A stretch of DNA of 64,000 nucleotides from assembly GCA_024707075.1 (NCBI GenBank), contig JANQAK010000004.1, positions 62,001 to 126,000 of the forward strand, in the 5' to 3' direction. Made by a program: the position numbers and the translations under genes. The stretch comes from Afipia sp. GTDB lineage: Bacteria > Pseudomonadota > Alphaproteobacteria > Rhizobiales > Xanthobacteraceae. How positions within the stretch are numbered: the stretch's first letter is position 1; every line of letters begins with the position of its first letter. Of the stretch, positions 55,085 through 63,647 are shown piece by piece. The notes below the pieces were generated by a model. That model did no database searches and had not been told where the DNA came from. It saw nothing but the letters and a program-made list of their open reading frames with translations.

Positions 55085-55861
55085 TTAGTTTTCTAGTTTG
55101 CGTTTCGACTGCGCGATTCGGGTCTCCGAATCGACCTGCAAGCCGTGCAGCTTTGACTGGGTTATGGTGATGGCGTCGCGCTCCCCGTAGGCCCGGCGCG
55201 GCGCGGCGGGCGACTTCGCTTGGGCTGGGGGAAGTCCCACCTGGGAACCGGGTTCCTTGGCGATCGGCGTGGTCGTGACCTGAGCACCCGGCCGCTTTTT
55301 CAGAATATCGGCGATGAAGTTCGCGACATCCGCTGGCGGCACCAGTCGGCCTGGCCGGATCTCGACATCCACGATTCTGCGCGCGACCGGATCGTAGGCA
55401 CACTCATAGGCGTGGCGGATCCATTGATTTTGCATCGTGAGCACGCGGATGGCGTCGCCGCGATAGCGGACGATGCCGTCGGCACCCGGCTGCTCGGCCT
55501 GGGTGAACATTCCTCCGAACGGCCGCGACAGCCAGTCGTAATCAAGCGGCGCCTTAGCCTCGATCAGCGGCACACAAGCCTGCGCTGCAGCATCGGCGCT
55601 TCGGTGGACACAGCTGGCATCGCATGCCGCCGCGGAGGGGGCGGCCGGCGGCTCCGCCAGGGTCGGGGGCAGGCTGGGCGAGGATTGTGGAGCCTGAACC
55701 GTGCGGACAGGCTTGTCAGCTTGCTGTCCGGTGGCAACAGTAACTCCCATGAGCGAGATCGCCGATCCGAAAAGAGCACTAACGAAAGTTCGGGAGCACC
55801 GGCTGCGGCAAGGCACCCAGCGAAATTCGCGATCAGGTTCACTCAGATTGCGCATGTTCAT
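55085..55861 (-). CDS. Exported Ala/Pro-rich protein of unknown function
   Basis: 258 residues from ATG 55861 (TTG 55867 and ATG 55855 also in frame). Signal region TFVSALFGSAISLMGVTVAT, a Pro/Ser/Ala-rich stretch, then a probable structured part: CDASCVHRSADAAAQACVPL, YDWLSRPFGGMFTQAEQPGA, DAIRVLTMQNQWIRHAYECA, YDPVARRIVDVEIRPGRL. Four cysteines could form two disulfides. The C-terminus is Ala/Pro/Lys-rich. No family recognised. Confidence 0.6.
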   Translation of the reverse strand: MNMRNLSEPDREFRWVPCRSRCSRTFVSALFGSAISLMGVTVATGQQADKPVRTVQAPQSSPSLPPTLAEPPAAPSAAACDASCVHRSADAAAQACVPLIEAKAPLDYDWLSRPFGGMFTQAEQPGADGIVRYRGDAIRVLTMQNQWIRHAYECAYDPVARRIVDVEIRPGRLVPPADVANFIADILKKRPGAQVTTTPIAKEPGSQVGLPPAQAKSPAAPRRAYGERDAITITQSKLHGLQVDSETRIAQSKRKLEN

Positions 55862-55961
55862 TTTCAACTCGGCAAAACAATATTTCTATCAATTCAATTC
55901 TAACATCATTTGCAGCGTAATCAACGCGGGTCGAAATCATACCCTCTGCCGTCACGAAAGC

Positions 55962-56482
55962 TTAATCGAACTCGCAGTTGTTCATCTTCGTGATCCAGTC
56001 GGCGTCCAGGTTCAGGAACGCTTCGGCGACATCGATATGTCTTTTCGCAACGGCTAGCGCCGCCGCTGCGGACAACAGCATGGATTGGTCCCAGGCCGCG
56101 TGCCGATGAAGGCTTACATTCTCGACCATTTGCGCAGTTGCGCGGTGGTACTCATCGGCAAGGGCCTCGGGGATATCAGCCCCGCGCCCAGTCCGACGAG
56201 CGATTTCAATGGCGGTCGGTAGCTGGAAAAATCCGAAGTCAATCGGGTCTTTCGCATCGTTCGCAATCTGCACGATATAGTGAGCGGCCGCATAGGAAGC
56301 CGTATAAACGTCGTCCTGATGACACAGGCTCGACTAGAGACTGAACCATATCTCATTGCGATAGCGGCCCCGGCCTTTGGTCCCGCTGATGAGGCTAGCA
56401 CCCGCAATAAGTCCGGCACATCGGCGGCACCGCCGTAGGCGTGCTGAACGTCTCCCCAACGCGGATCATCAAGAGACAGCAT
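55962..56482 (-). pseudogene. Decayed immunity-like gene (frameshift plus stop)
   Basis: From ATG 56482 the frame gives MLSLDDPRWGDVQHAYGGAA DVPDLLRVLASS. The homologous continuation is in the next frame (GTKGRGRYRNEIWFSL), which meets TAG at 56334-56336 and then resumes SSLCHQDDVYTASYAAAHYI, PTAIEIARRTGRGADIPEAL and ALAVAKRHIDVAEAFLNLDA to the stop at 55962. The HQxDVxTASYAA...TAIEIAR pattern is one I associate with unnamed immunity-like proteins. One frameshift near 56370 and one nonsense change separate it from an intact ~170-residue gene. Confidence 0.65.
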
Positions 56483-56784
56483 CAGACTAATTTATCCCCA
56501 GCCTGTGCGGCGTTAACCTGTCTCGGACCGGTAGTTCTTTACGGGTGCATAACCTCGCGGAAAGAACGCAGCGTCACTAACGTATGAATAACATACTGCT
56601 GGCGCGTCACTTCTCTGGCTGATTTTCAGTTTTGTCAATCCGTTGAGGGCGATGCCGATATCAGAGCAGGCAAGTTCACTATGCCGCATTGCCGCAGGCA
56701 AAGATTCGGTGGTGTGGATCGCAGGTGCCTTGGCTGGCCGAGGGGAGCGCTTCAGCCAAGCGCTTCTCAACAATTTTCGATAAT
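56483..56784. other. AT-richer intergenic region before the curli operon
   Basis: No gene is supported. A minus-strand open frame (56513-56773) has a translation without recognisable features and no good ribosome site. Base composition is lower in GC than the surrounding genes. The right end leads directly into the shared regulatory module at 56785. Confidence 0.4.
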
Positions 56785-56839
56785 TTTTGCAGGTTGGGCC
56801 CCGGCCAGTTGTCTTTTAACTGTTCGTTAGTGATTGCGG
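56785..56839 (+). promoter_or_regulatory. Shared fibre-operon regulatory module, copy 2 (curlin operon)
   Basis: TTTTGCAGGTTGGG, then GGCCAGTTGTCTTTTAACTG and CGTTAGTGATTGCGG. It matches copy 1 at 49 of 55 positions with no gaps, and clear similarity to copy 1 continues for about 60 more bases (to ~56905). The inverted repeat CAGTT-N7-AACTG and the CGTT (56825-56828) are kept. It lies ~360 bases before the first curlin start. Confidence 0.75.
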
Positions 56840-57197
56840 AGTTCCGCGGCACTGACTCTTGAACTGTTTGAGGGCGAGTGGGGTATTTGTCACAAATCGT
56901 TGGGTCGGCATTGCGATGTCACGCGCGAGGGATGGTTCTCGGGTCTGAAGCTGTTTGGACTGACGCGTCTGCTTCCTTTTGCCGGCGCTCGCGTAACGCT
57001 TCGGCGTCGAGCACTTCGCGGTGCGAAGAGTCGCCAACCAGAACGGCAGCGCCCCTATCATCAAGCAGCAATGGCGAATTTGGCCGCGGCGCAGCCCCCG
57101 CTCCTCGGAGCGACTAGCCTTGGCGAGGGGCGGCGGAATTCCGCCATCACGATCATCGTTCAATGTCTGAATCATGACTTTTAAGGGAGTTGTCACC
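56840..57197 (+). other. Long leader of the curlin operon
   Basis: A 358-base stretch between the shared module and the first curlin start. Its first ~65 bases are homologous to the region 12458-12520 before and inside the tpsB frame. A frame open from TTG 56834 to 57184 begins MRSSAALTLELFEG, close to MRRAAALTLGLFGV at 12452. The rest of that frame looks non-coding. The region may be a regulated 5' leader. Confidence 0.4.
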
Positions 57198-58528
57198 GTG
57201 AAAAAGCTTCTTCTCACCACCACTGCCATCGTGGCGTTTGCGACATCCGCCTTCGCCGGCGGCTCGTCCACCACGCTCACCCAGATCGGCGCGGGTCACC
57301 GCGCTGACATCGACCAATCGGGCGGCACCACAGGCTCCGTGGTTTTCCAGCAGGACAACGGGGGCAGCAGTTCCGGCGCCAACGTTCTCACGATCACTCA
57401 GGGAGGCAGCGCCAACAAGGTCTACGGATTGAACATCAACTACGATCCGCGCGGCGGACAGTCCGGTACCGCGAACAGCACCACGGTGAATCAGAGCGGC
57501 AACGCCAATCTTGTTGGGGTGCGCCAGGCAGGTGCCAACCAGAGCATTGCTGTGACCCAAAGCGGCAACAACAATGACGCAGCATATCTCTTGCAGACTA
57601 CCGCCCCGGCAAATCCATCGACGACGCCGAATACACCTCTCTGTCGCAGTTTGGTAGTTCTTTGGCTAGGTCGTTCCAGACAGGCAGTTCTCTCTCCGCC
57701 GCCATCCAGCAGGGGAGCGCAAGCGCCTCGGGCAGTCTGCTGGAGATTTACAATGAGCAACAGGGAAGCAACAACAGCTTTACTGCGATGCAGGCGGGCA
57801 CAGGTGGATATATCCAGAACCAGCAGGCCGGTACAAACCACACCGTCGCCGTCACGCAGAACAGCTCCGGTTCGGATGTGGTGCGTAACTTCCAGAGTGG
57901 CGACAAAAACGATCTGCTTGTGATCAATCAGGGCGGCAACGGGAATACGATCGGCAACGTTCAGCCGGGCACCTTCAATCGTCTTACGGTTGATTTGCAA
58001 AACGGCAGCGGCAACACGATCGCGAGCGTCCAGTCTGGCACCTCCAATACCGCACGTGTGGCGATGCAGTCCGGAAGCGGTAACTTCATCTCCAATACTC
58101 AGTCCGGCTCCAACGGCAACGCCGAGTATAGCCAGACCGGTTCGGTTAACCGGGCGATTCTGCAAAACCAGGTTGGCGCCTACGGGCAGTTGACCGTGAC
58201 CCAGGATGCGACCTCGCTCAACAGCGTCGTCGTCGCCTACCAGAACAGCGCGGCGACTGCTTCTGTTCCGAACAAGATCAAGGTCACGCAGTCGGGCGGC
58301 AGCGACAACAATGCCTATGTGCTCCAGGGTGCGGCGTTCGGGTCGACGCTGCCTGTGGCGGGCGACGCGTCGATCGGCCTCACGTCCGGTGTGGCCGGCA
58401 GCGGCAACACGATCACTGTCAGCCAAACCGGCGGCGCCAATTACGCCGCTGTCAGCCAGGTCGGCAGCAACAACACGGCGACAACAGTGCAGAACGGCAC
58501 CAGCAACAGCGCGGTCGTCAGGCAGTAG
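57198..58528 (+). pseudogene. csgA: Large curlin (CsgA-like) 1, split by a frameshift
   Basis: GTG 57198 (AAGGGAG upstream) opens MKKLLLTTTAIVAFATSAFA, a Sec signal almost identical to that of the next gene, then curlin repeats such as ANSTTVNQSGNANLVGVRQA. Near 57625-57640 coding moves to the adjacent frame (TSLSQFGSSLARSFQTGSSL) and continues to TAG at 58528 with NTITVSQTGGANYAAVSQVG. Comparison with gene 2 shows a net loss of four bases at the break. Intact, it would be about 443 residues with many Gln/Asn repeats. Secreted amyloid subunit. Confidence 0.85.
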
Positions 58529-58553
58529 GCCTCAGGCATGCGGCGAGGAATCT

Positions 58554-58579
58554 GTCAGGTGGGTAGGTGCCCACCTGAC
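58554..58579 (+). other. Intercistronic hairpin after curlin 1
   Basis: GTCAGGTGGG (58554-58563) pairs perfectly with CCCACCTGAC (58570-58579) around TAGGTG. No U-tract follows, so it is more likely an mRNA-stabilising or attenuating structure than a full terminator. The hairpin after curlin 2 has the same stem with one compensatory pair change. Confidence 0.65.
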
Positions 58580-58621
58580 GTGCGATAGCGTTTTAGCTAG
58601 TATCTTTTTGAGATTATCATC

Positions 58622-60157
58622 ATGAAGAAGCTTCTTCTCACGACCACTGCCATCGTGGCGTTCGCGGCATCCGCCTTCGCCGGCGGCTCGTCCACAAATC
58701 TCACCCAGAGCGGCACGGCTCAGAGTGCTGACATCGACCAGTCCGGCGGCATTGTTGGCACGGTCGTTTTCTCGCAGAGCGACGGGGCCGGCACCGGCAA
58801 CAACGTGATCACCATCATCCAAAGTGGCAGCTCGAACCAAGTCCATGGACTGGTGTCAGCGAACAACCTCGGCGGCGGGCAGTCTGGCACTGTCAACACA
58901 GCGACGGTATCTCAGAATGGCGGCTCCAACATTGCTCGGCTCGGGCAGGTCGGCGCTAACCAGAGCATCGCCGTGACCCAGAGCGGCAGCTACAATTACG
59001 CGGGCGACCTCATTCAGACGAGTGCCGCGTCGAACACCGCGGCGACGCGGAACTCATTAAATCTATGGCAGTATGGTTCCGGGTCTTCGGCCAGGTCGTT
59101 CCAGACAGGCAGTTCTCTCTCCGCCACCATCCAGCAGGGGACCGTAAGTGCGTCGGGCGCTAACCTGAACGTCTACAACTATCAACAGGGAAGCAACAAC
59201 AGTCTTACTACGACGCAGGCGGGGACGGGCGGAGCGATCGAGAACTCGCAGAGCAGCACGTACCAGACCGCCGGCATCGCGCAGACCGGCGAATACGGCT
59301 TCGTGATGAACATCCAGGACACTGGCACCAATAATCATCTGCTTGTGAGCAATCAGGGCGGCATCGAGAACTCTATTGGTAACGAGCAGTACGGCTCGTT
59401 CGGCCACGTCACCGTGAACAATCAGCTTGGCTATAACAACGGAGTCAGTGCGCGCCAATTTGGCAGCGGCAATACGTTGACGGTTACCACGCAGGATGGC
59501 GAAGGCAACGTGATCGTCAGCTATCAGTCCGCCAACAACGCCAGGCTGACTGTGCAATCGCAGACCGGCGACAGCAACCACATCGTCAACTACCAGTATG
59601 ACACCTCGAATATTGCTGATGTGGTGCAGTCCGGCACCCGCAACACGATCACCAACAGTCAGTTAGGCAACTCGAACCAAGCCGACTTGGTACAAACCGG
59701 CACCAACAACACGATCAGCAATACTCAGTCGGGCTCCAACGGCAACGCCGAGTACACCCAGAGAGGTTCGGGTAACCAGGTGACCTTGATGGAGCAGAAT
59801 GGCACGTACGGCCGGTTGAGCGTGACCCAGGATACGTCCTCGCTCAACAGCATTGTCGTCGCCTACCAGAACAGCGCGGCGACCGCGGCGGCTCCGAACA
59901 AGATCACGGTCACTCAGTCGGGCGGCAGCGGCAACAACGCCTATCTGCTCCAGGGGGCGTCTTTCACGAGCCATGCGCCGGACGTGGGTGCAACAACGAT
60001 CGCCTACACGGCCGGCGCTCTCGGCAGCAACAACACGATCAACGTCAATCAATTCGGTGGTGGCGCCAACTACGCCGCCGTCAGCCAGGTCGGCAGCAAC
60101 AACACCGCGACAACGGTGCAGAACGGCACCGGCAATCGCGCGGTCGTCAGGCAGTAA
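58622..60157 (+). CDS. csgA: Giant curlin (CsgA-like) 2
   Basis: 511 residues from ATG 58622. Signal peptide MKKLLLTTTAIVAFAASAFA, then roughly two dozen curlin-type repeats with the spaced Ser/Gln/Asn pattern, e.g. VNTATVSQNGGSNIARLGQV and GTRNTITNSQLGNSNQADLV. The C-terminus NNTATTVQNGTGNRAVVRQ is shared with gene 1 and ends in Gln as in the other curlins. Classical CsgA has five repeats, so this is unusually long. Exported through CsgG to form amyloid fibres. Probably a tandem duplicate of gene 1. Confidence 0.9.
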   Translation: MKKLLLTTTAIVAFAASAFAGGSSTNLTQSGTAQSADIDQSGGIVGTVVFSQSDGAGTGNNVITIIQSGSSNQVHGLVSANNLGGGQSGTVNTATVSQNGGSNIARLGQVGANQSIAVTQSGSYNYAGDLIQTSAASNTAATRNSLNLWQYGSGSSARSFQTGSSLSATIQQGTVSASGANLNVYNYQQGSNNSLTTTQAGTGGAIENSQSSTYQTAGIAQTGEYGFVMNIQDTGTNNHLLVSNQGGIENSIGNEQYGSFGHVTVNNQLGYNNGVSARQFGSGNTLTVTTQDGEGNVIVSYQSANNARLTVQSQTGDSNHIVNYQYDTSNIADVVQSGTRNTITNSQLGNSNQADLVQTGTNNTISNTQSGSNGNAEYTQRGSGNQVTLMEQNGTYGRLSVTQDTSSLNSIVVAYQNSAATAAAPNKITVTQSGGSGNNAYLLQGASFTSHAPDVGATTIAYTAGALGSNNTINVNQFGGGANYAAVSQVGSNNTATTVQNGTGNRAVVRQ

Positions 60158-60182
60158 GCCGCAAGGCTTGTCTCGCGAAGTA

Positions 60183-60210
60183 TGTCAGGCGGGCTCACGC
60201 CCGCCTGACA
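60183..60210 (+). other. Intercistronic hairpin after curlin 2
   Basis: TGTCAGGCGGGC (60183-60194) pairs perfectly over 12 bp with GCCCGCCTGACA (60199-60210), loop TCAC. The core stem GTCAGG-C-GGG corresponds to GTCAGG-T-GGG after curlin 1, with the matching change on the other arm. No U-tract. Confidence 0.65.
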
Positions 60211-60268
60211 TTGTCATGAGCTGTACGTCATTTAACATGACAGCGACTTCGATTAAGGAGACTGCGCC

Positions 60269-61456
60269 ATGAGAACGCTGTTGCTGGTCTCCGCATGCGT
60301 GTTTGTTCTTGCGCCGGCACCATCCGCGCTCGCTGTTGGCTCGACCACCTTCCTCGTGCAGGTCGGCGTCCAGACGGCCAACATTGATCAAACCAAGGCC
60401 AATTTCGGTCAAGTCGGCACCGCCCTCACGGCGTTCACCCAGAACAACACCGGAGGTACCGGCAAAAACATCATCCACATCATTCAGGCCAATACCGGCG
60501 CGCCCCATCAGAGTGCCAATAATACGGTAAATGGCGTGCAGTCCGGCTCGACGAACCTTGCCAGCATCTATCAGTATGGCAACACCGGCAGAGTGATCAT
60601 CAATCAGATCGGTGACAACAACGGCAACTGGATCGCCTTCACCCATACCATCGAGCAGAAAGAAAGCGCAGATCACAATTCGGTGGAGCTGTCGACCACC
60701 GGCAACGACAATGATTTCAGCGTCCTGCAGGAAGGTGGCGTCGGCAACACTGCCGCGATCAGCCAGATTGGCAGTTCGAACACGGTGAGCACCACCCAGA
60801 ACGGGGCCAATCTCGTGTTGTCCGTGGTTCAAAGCGGGCCGAGCAATCTCAATAGCGTTCTGTCCAACCAGCTCGGTAGCCAGCACAGCCTCGCTGTTAC
60901 GCAGGACGGCGGCGGCGGTCACGCGGCGAACAGCGACCAGAACGGCATCGGTAATTCTACGACGGTCATCCAGCACGGGGCGAGCCAGCAGGTGTTCAGC
61001 ACCCAGTCAGTCGGTGGCACCGGTGTGCTCGGCAATGCGGCGACCTTCGTGCAGGACGGCTCGGGCAACCAAGCGCACAACACCCAGTCCGGCAGCTCTG
61101 GCCGCTTGAGGGTGAACCAGACCGGCCGCGACAACGAGGTGACGCTGAGCGATCAGATCGGCAACGGAAATATCGCGCTCCTGATCCAGTCGGATACCCG
61201 CAACATCGTAGTGCTGTACCAGAATGGCAACATCAACAACGCCAGTTCGAGTCAGTCGGGCGGTTACCAACTGGCAACGCTGTCGCAATACGGCAGCAAC
61301 AACACCATCGTCGGTACGCAGGCCGGCGGCGGTAACAGTCCGGCGCTGGGTAATTCGGCGATCGTGACCCAGGGAGCGGAGGCCGCGCGGAGCAATGGCA
61401 ATGCCGCCACCTACAGCCAGAGTGGTGCCGGACACTCGCTGACCATCAGGCAATAA
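60269..61456 (+). CDS. Large curlin-like protein 3
   Basis: 395 residues from ATG 60269 (AAGGAG upstream). Signal peptide LLLVSACVFVLAPAPSALAV. About twenty curlin-like repeats: SADHNSVELSTTGNDNDFSV, GNTAAISQIGSSNTVSTTQN, GNIALLIQSDTRNIVVLYQN. C-terminus GAGHSLTIRQ again ends in Gln. Its repeats are more diverged than those of genes 1 and 2, so it may be a nucleator or minor subunit. It follows the 12-bp hairpin. Confidence 0.87.
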   Translation: MRTLLLVSACVFVLAPAPSALAVGSTTFLVQVGVQTANIDQTKANFGQVGTALTAFTQNNTGGTGKNIIHIIQANTGAPHQSANNTVNGVQSGSTNLASIYQYGNTGRVIINQIGDNNGNWIAFTHTIEQKESADHNSVELSTTGNDNDFSVLQEGGVGNTAAISQIGSSNTVSTTQNGANLVLSVVQSGPSNLNSVLSNQLGSQHSLAVTQDGGGGHAANSDQNGIGNSTTVIQHGASQQVFSTQSVGGTGVLGNAATFVQDGSGNQAHNTQSGSSGRLRVNQTGRDNEVTLSDQIGNGNIALLIQSDTRNIVVLYQNGNINNASSSQSGGYQLATLSQYGSNNTIVGTQAGGGNSPALGNSAIVTQGAEAARSNGNAATYSQSGAGHSLTIRQ

Positions 61457-61469
61457 TCCGCGAGCCCGT

Positions 61470-61496
61470 GATATTAGCGCGCCGTTAGCTAATATC
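61470..61496 (+). other. Hairpin after curlin-like gene 3
   Basis: GATATTAGC (61470-61478) pairs with GCTAATATC (61488-61496) around a 9-base loop, 14 bases after the stop. A second small GC hairpin follows (CCC TTC GGG near 61511). They separate gene 3 from gene 4. Confidence 0.5.
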
Positions 61497-61624
61497 CCCG
61501 GCTTCAGTGCCCTTCGGGGCGCTGAGGTTCGATTTGCTACAATTTGAATGGCCAGTTTAAAGGCGGCTTTCCACCCCTCTGCGATGCTTCGCGCATTGCA
61601 AAAATGCGGCAGGGGGAGCGGGTT

Positions 61625-62281
61625 ATGAAGGTCAACATTTTCAGCATGGGTCTGATGGCCGGACTTACAGCGGTGCTGGCCTCCACCACGACGCTGGCGT
61701 CGGTTATCAGTACCGGCACCACCGCAGCGAGTTTTGTCGTCTATCAGGCACCCGCTAGCGGCGATGTCATCGTCATCACCCAGAGCGACACCCGTAATCA
61801 GGCCACGGTCACCCAGAACGCCGACAGCAGCGCGATCACGATCGTGCAGAACGGCAGCGGCAACACCTTTCAGGTGATCCAGGCGGGCATGCAGAACGCC
61901 AGCGGCATGAAGCAGGCTGGGAATGGCAACGGTGCCAGGCTCGGTCAGAATGGCACCGCCTTGTCGGCGACTGTCATGCAGGATGGCGGCGGCAACAGCC
62001 TGCGCGCCGATCAAAGCGGCTTCAACCAACTCCTGATCGCGAGCCAGACGGGTCTCGGCAATACCCTATTGGTCAACCAGAGTGGCAACTCCAACCAGAT
62101 CAACGCCTCGCAGAACGGCAACAACCAGTCTGCGTGGCTGGCGCAGTCCAGCAGCAACAATCTGATCATCGCCAGCCAGGTCGGTAGCACCAATCAGCTC
62201 TCGGTAAACCAGGTATCGAACAACAACGTCGCATTTGTTTCACAAAACGGCCGCGGCAACGTGGCTCACATCCGCCAGTAG
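61625..62281 (+). CDS. Curlin (CsgA/CsgB-like) 4
   Basis: 218 residues from ATG 61625 (GGGGGAG upstream). Signal peptide GLMAGLTAVLASTTTLAS, then repeats closer to the classical 20-22-residue curlin unit: SDTRNQATVTQNADSSAITI, SGNSNQINASQNGNNQSAWL, GSTNQLSVNQVSNNNVAFVS. It ends GRGNVAHIRQ. Length and regularity fit a CsgB nucleator or conventional CsgA. It lies immediately upstream of csgH. Confidence 0.87.
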   Translation: MKVNIFSMGLMAGLTAVLASTTTLASVISTGTTAASFVVYQAPASGDVIVITQSDTRNQATVTQNADSSAITIVQNGSGNTFQVIQAGMQNASGMKQAGNGNGARLGQNGTALSATVMQDGGGNSLRADQSGFNQLLIASQTGLGNTLLVNQSGNSNQINASQNGNNQSAWLAQSSSNNLIIASQVGSTNQLSVNQVSNNNVAFVSQNGRGNVAHIRQ

Positions 62282-62346
62282 TTCAGCGCGCCTTTCTTCA
62301 TTAGCCAAACCGGATATTTGCTTAATAAATCGTTGCAGTCTGCTTG

Positions 62347-62367
62347 CCCCGACCGCCTTGGCCGGGG
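62347..62367 (+). other. Small GC hairpin upstream of csgH
   Basis: CCCCG (62347-62351) pairs with CGGGG (62363-62367), with two further C-G pairs inside, followed by TAAAAGTTTT. It may be a weak terminator or attenuator between curlin 4 and csgH. Confidence 0.4.
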
Positions 62368-62397
62368 TAAAAGTTTTGCCATTGCGGGAGTGGAGCA

Positions 62398-62718
62398 ATG
62401 GCCGCCTTGGATCAATCGCCCCAAATTGTGTGCGTCGTCGTGCGCGAAAATGTTGGCGACAAAGTGCAGGTGCGCGGGCGCGTGGTGAGCCCCGAGGCCG
62501 GCCAGGGCATCTACTCCCTGCATGTCGTGAGGTCGGGTCCGGCCGGATCATCCAACATCAAGATGGGCGGCCCGGTCACCTTCGACGCGAATACGGAGAC
62601 TTATGTCGGTCTCGCCAATTTCAATGTGGATCCGAACGCCGACTACAAGACCGAATTCTCGGTTACGGTGAATTATCGGACCTACAATTGCTCGTTGCCA
62701 AACGGAGAGTCGAAATGA
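62398..62718 (+). CDS. csgH: CsgH, periplasmic curli inhibitor/chaperone
   Basis: 106 residues from ATG 62398. Immunoglobulin-like beta-sandwich sequence: VVVRENVGDKVQVRGRVVSP, GQGIYSLHVVRSGPAGSSNI, VGLANFNVDPNADYKTEFSV and TVNYRTYNCSLP. CsgH is the alphaproteobacterial counterpart of CsgC and stops curlin from polymerising in the periplasm. No signal peptide is visible at this start, which is odd for a periplasmic protein; an upstream start in frame was not found. It overlaps the next curlin by four bases. Confidence 0.85.
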   Translation: MAALDQSPQIVCVVVRENVGDKVQVRGRVVSPEAGQGIYSLHVVRSGPAGSSNIKMGGPVTFDANTETYVGLANFNVDPNADYKTEFSVTVNYRTYNCSLPNGESK

Positions 62719-63341
62719 ATTTCAAAGCATCTGCCTCGCTCACAGCGATGGCTTTGGCGACGTCGCTCGCCGCCTCATCCGCAAGCGCCCAGACACTCTT
62801 GGCGACGTCGCCCTATACGGACATTTCCCGCTATACGGACACCGGCGCCTATATCGTGAACGCGGCCGCGCCTGGCCTCGGCGGCAACAACGCGACGATC
62901 AATCAGAGCGGTAACAGCAACGTGGCCTCGAGCGATGTGACGCTCGGCGCGTTCCGGAGCGGCAATGTCACGTCGCAGGCGCAGGCCGGCACTGCCAACA
63001 TCTCGACTGTGACGGCGAACGGCAATTCCAACACGCTGGTGACCAGTCAGAACGGCAACGGCAATACCTCGACGGTGACAGCAAACGGCAGTTCCAACGC
63101 GCTCCTGACCAACCAGTTGGGCGATAACAACACCTTCAATGTCACGGTCAACGGCAACGGCAATACCTATAGCGGCATCCAGTCCGGAAACGGGAATACC
63201 TATACGATCACGACTCCGAACGGGACCAGCAACAACAGCTACAGCTCCAATCAGACTGGCCAGAACTTGTCCTACAGCATCACGCAAACGGCCAGCAATC
63301 AGTCGGTCTCGGTCACCCAGACCGGGATCGGACGGAAATGA
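62715..63341 (+). CDS. Curlin-like protein 5 (CsgA/CsgB-type)
   Basis: 208 residues; ATG 62715 overlaps csgH. Signal peptide SLTAMALATSLAASSASAQ, a non-repeat segment (TSPYTDISRYTDTGAYIV), then Asn/Thr-rich curlin repeats: GGNNATINQSGNSNVASSDV, GNGNTSTVTANGSSNALLTN, GNGNTYTITTPNGTSNNSYS. It is richer in Thr/Asn and poorer in Gln than the others and ends TGIGRK. It could be an alternative subunit. Confidence 0.83.
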   Translation: MNFKASASLTAMALATSLAASSASAQTLLATSPYTDISRYTDTGAYIVNAAAPGLGGNNATINQSGNSNVASSDVTLGAFRSGNVTSQAQAGTANISTVTANGNSNTLVTSQNGNGNTSTVTANGSSNALLTNQLGDNNTFNVTVNGNGNTYSGIQSGNGNTYTITTPNGTSNNSYSSNQTGQNLSYSITQTASNQSVSVTQTGIGRK

Positions 63342-63531
63342 TGCGGCTTCCCCGACGAGGCTCAACCGGGCTTGAGGTCGTTTAGCCGAGCGCTGGCTTC
63401 CTAAATTCAGCGTTAGGACTCTCCGCCGATTTCCGCGAGCTTGAGCGGAATGGACCGCAGGCAGGCGGATAGTCGCTGCCTTGGCGGGATGGCTGAAGCC
63501 GGCCGGGCGAATCGTAAATTTTTCGCTATTT

Positions 63532-63586
63532 TTTTGCAGGTTAGGCTGCCGTCAGTTGTCTTCTATCTAGTCGTTGGTGGGCGCGG
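63532..63586 (+). promoter_or_regulatory. Shared fibre-operon regulatory module, copy 3 (csgF-like gene)
   Basis: TTTTGCAGGTTAGG, then GTCAGTTGTCTT and CGTTGGTG. It matches copy 1 at 43 of 55 positions without gaps. The distal half of the inverted repeat is degenerate (ATCTAG in place of AACTG), but CGTT (63572-63575) is kept. It lies ~60 bases before the likely GTG start of the csgF-like gene. The rest of 63342-63647 holds no gene that I can support. Confidence 0.68.
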
Positions 63587-63647
63587 GTTGCCGGGAAGTG
63601 CGGATCGCGCTGCGCTGACATGTGCGTTTTTGGGATAGGGGACGTCC

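Noticed and set aside
57491-58426. Long minus-strand open frames opposite the curlin genes
   Set aside because: These arise because repeat-rich, GC-rich coding sequence leaves the complementary frame open; similar shadows occur opposite every curlin gene.
60210-60235. TTGTCAT...GTCAT near curlin 3 as a Pho box
   Set aside because: The second half-site is poor and the spacing wrong; the match looks incidental.
57198-63341. Regular short repeats resembling a CRISPR array
   Set aside because: The repeats are imperfect, in frame, and encode curlin units; there are no constant spacers and no cas genes.
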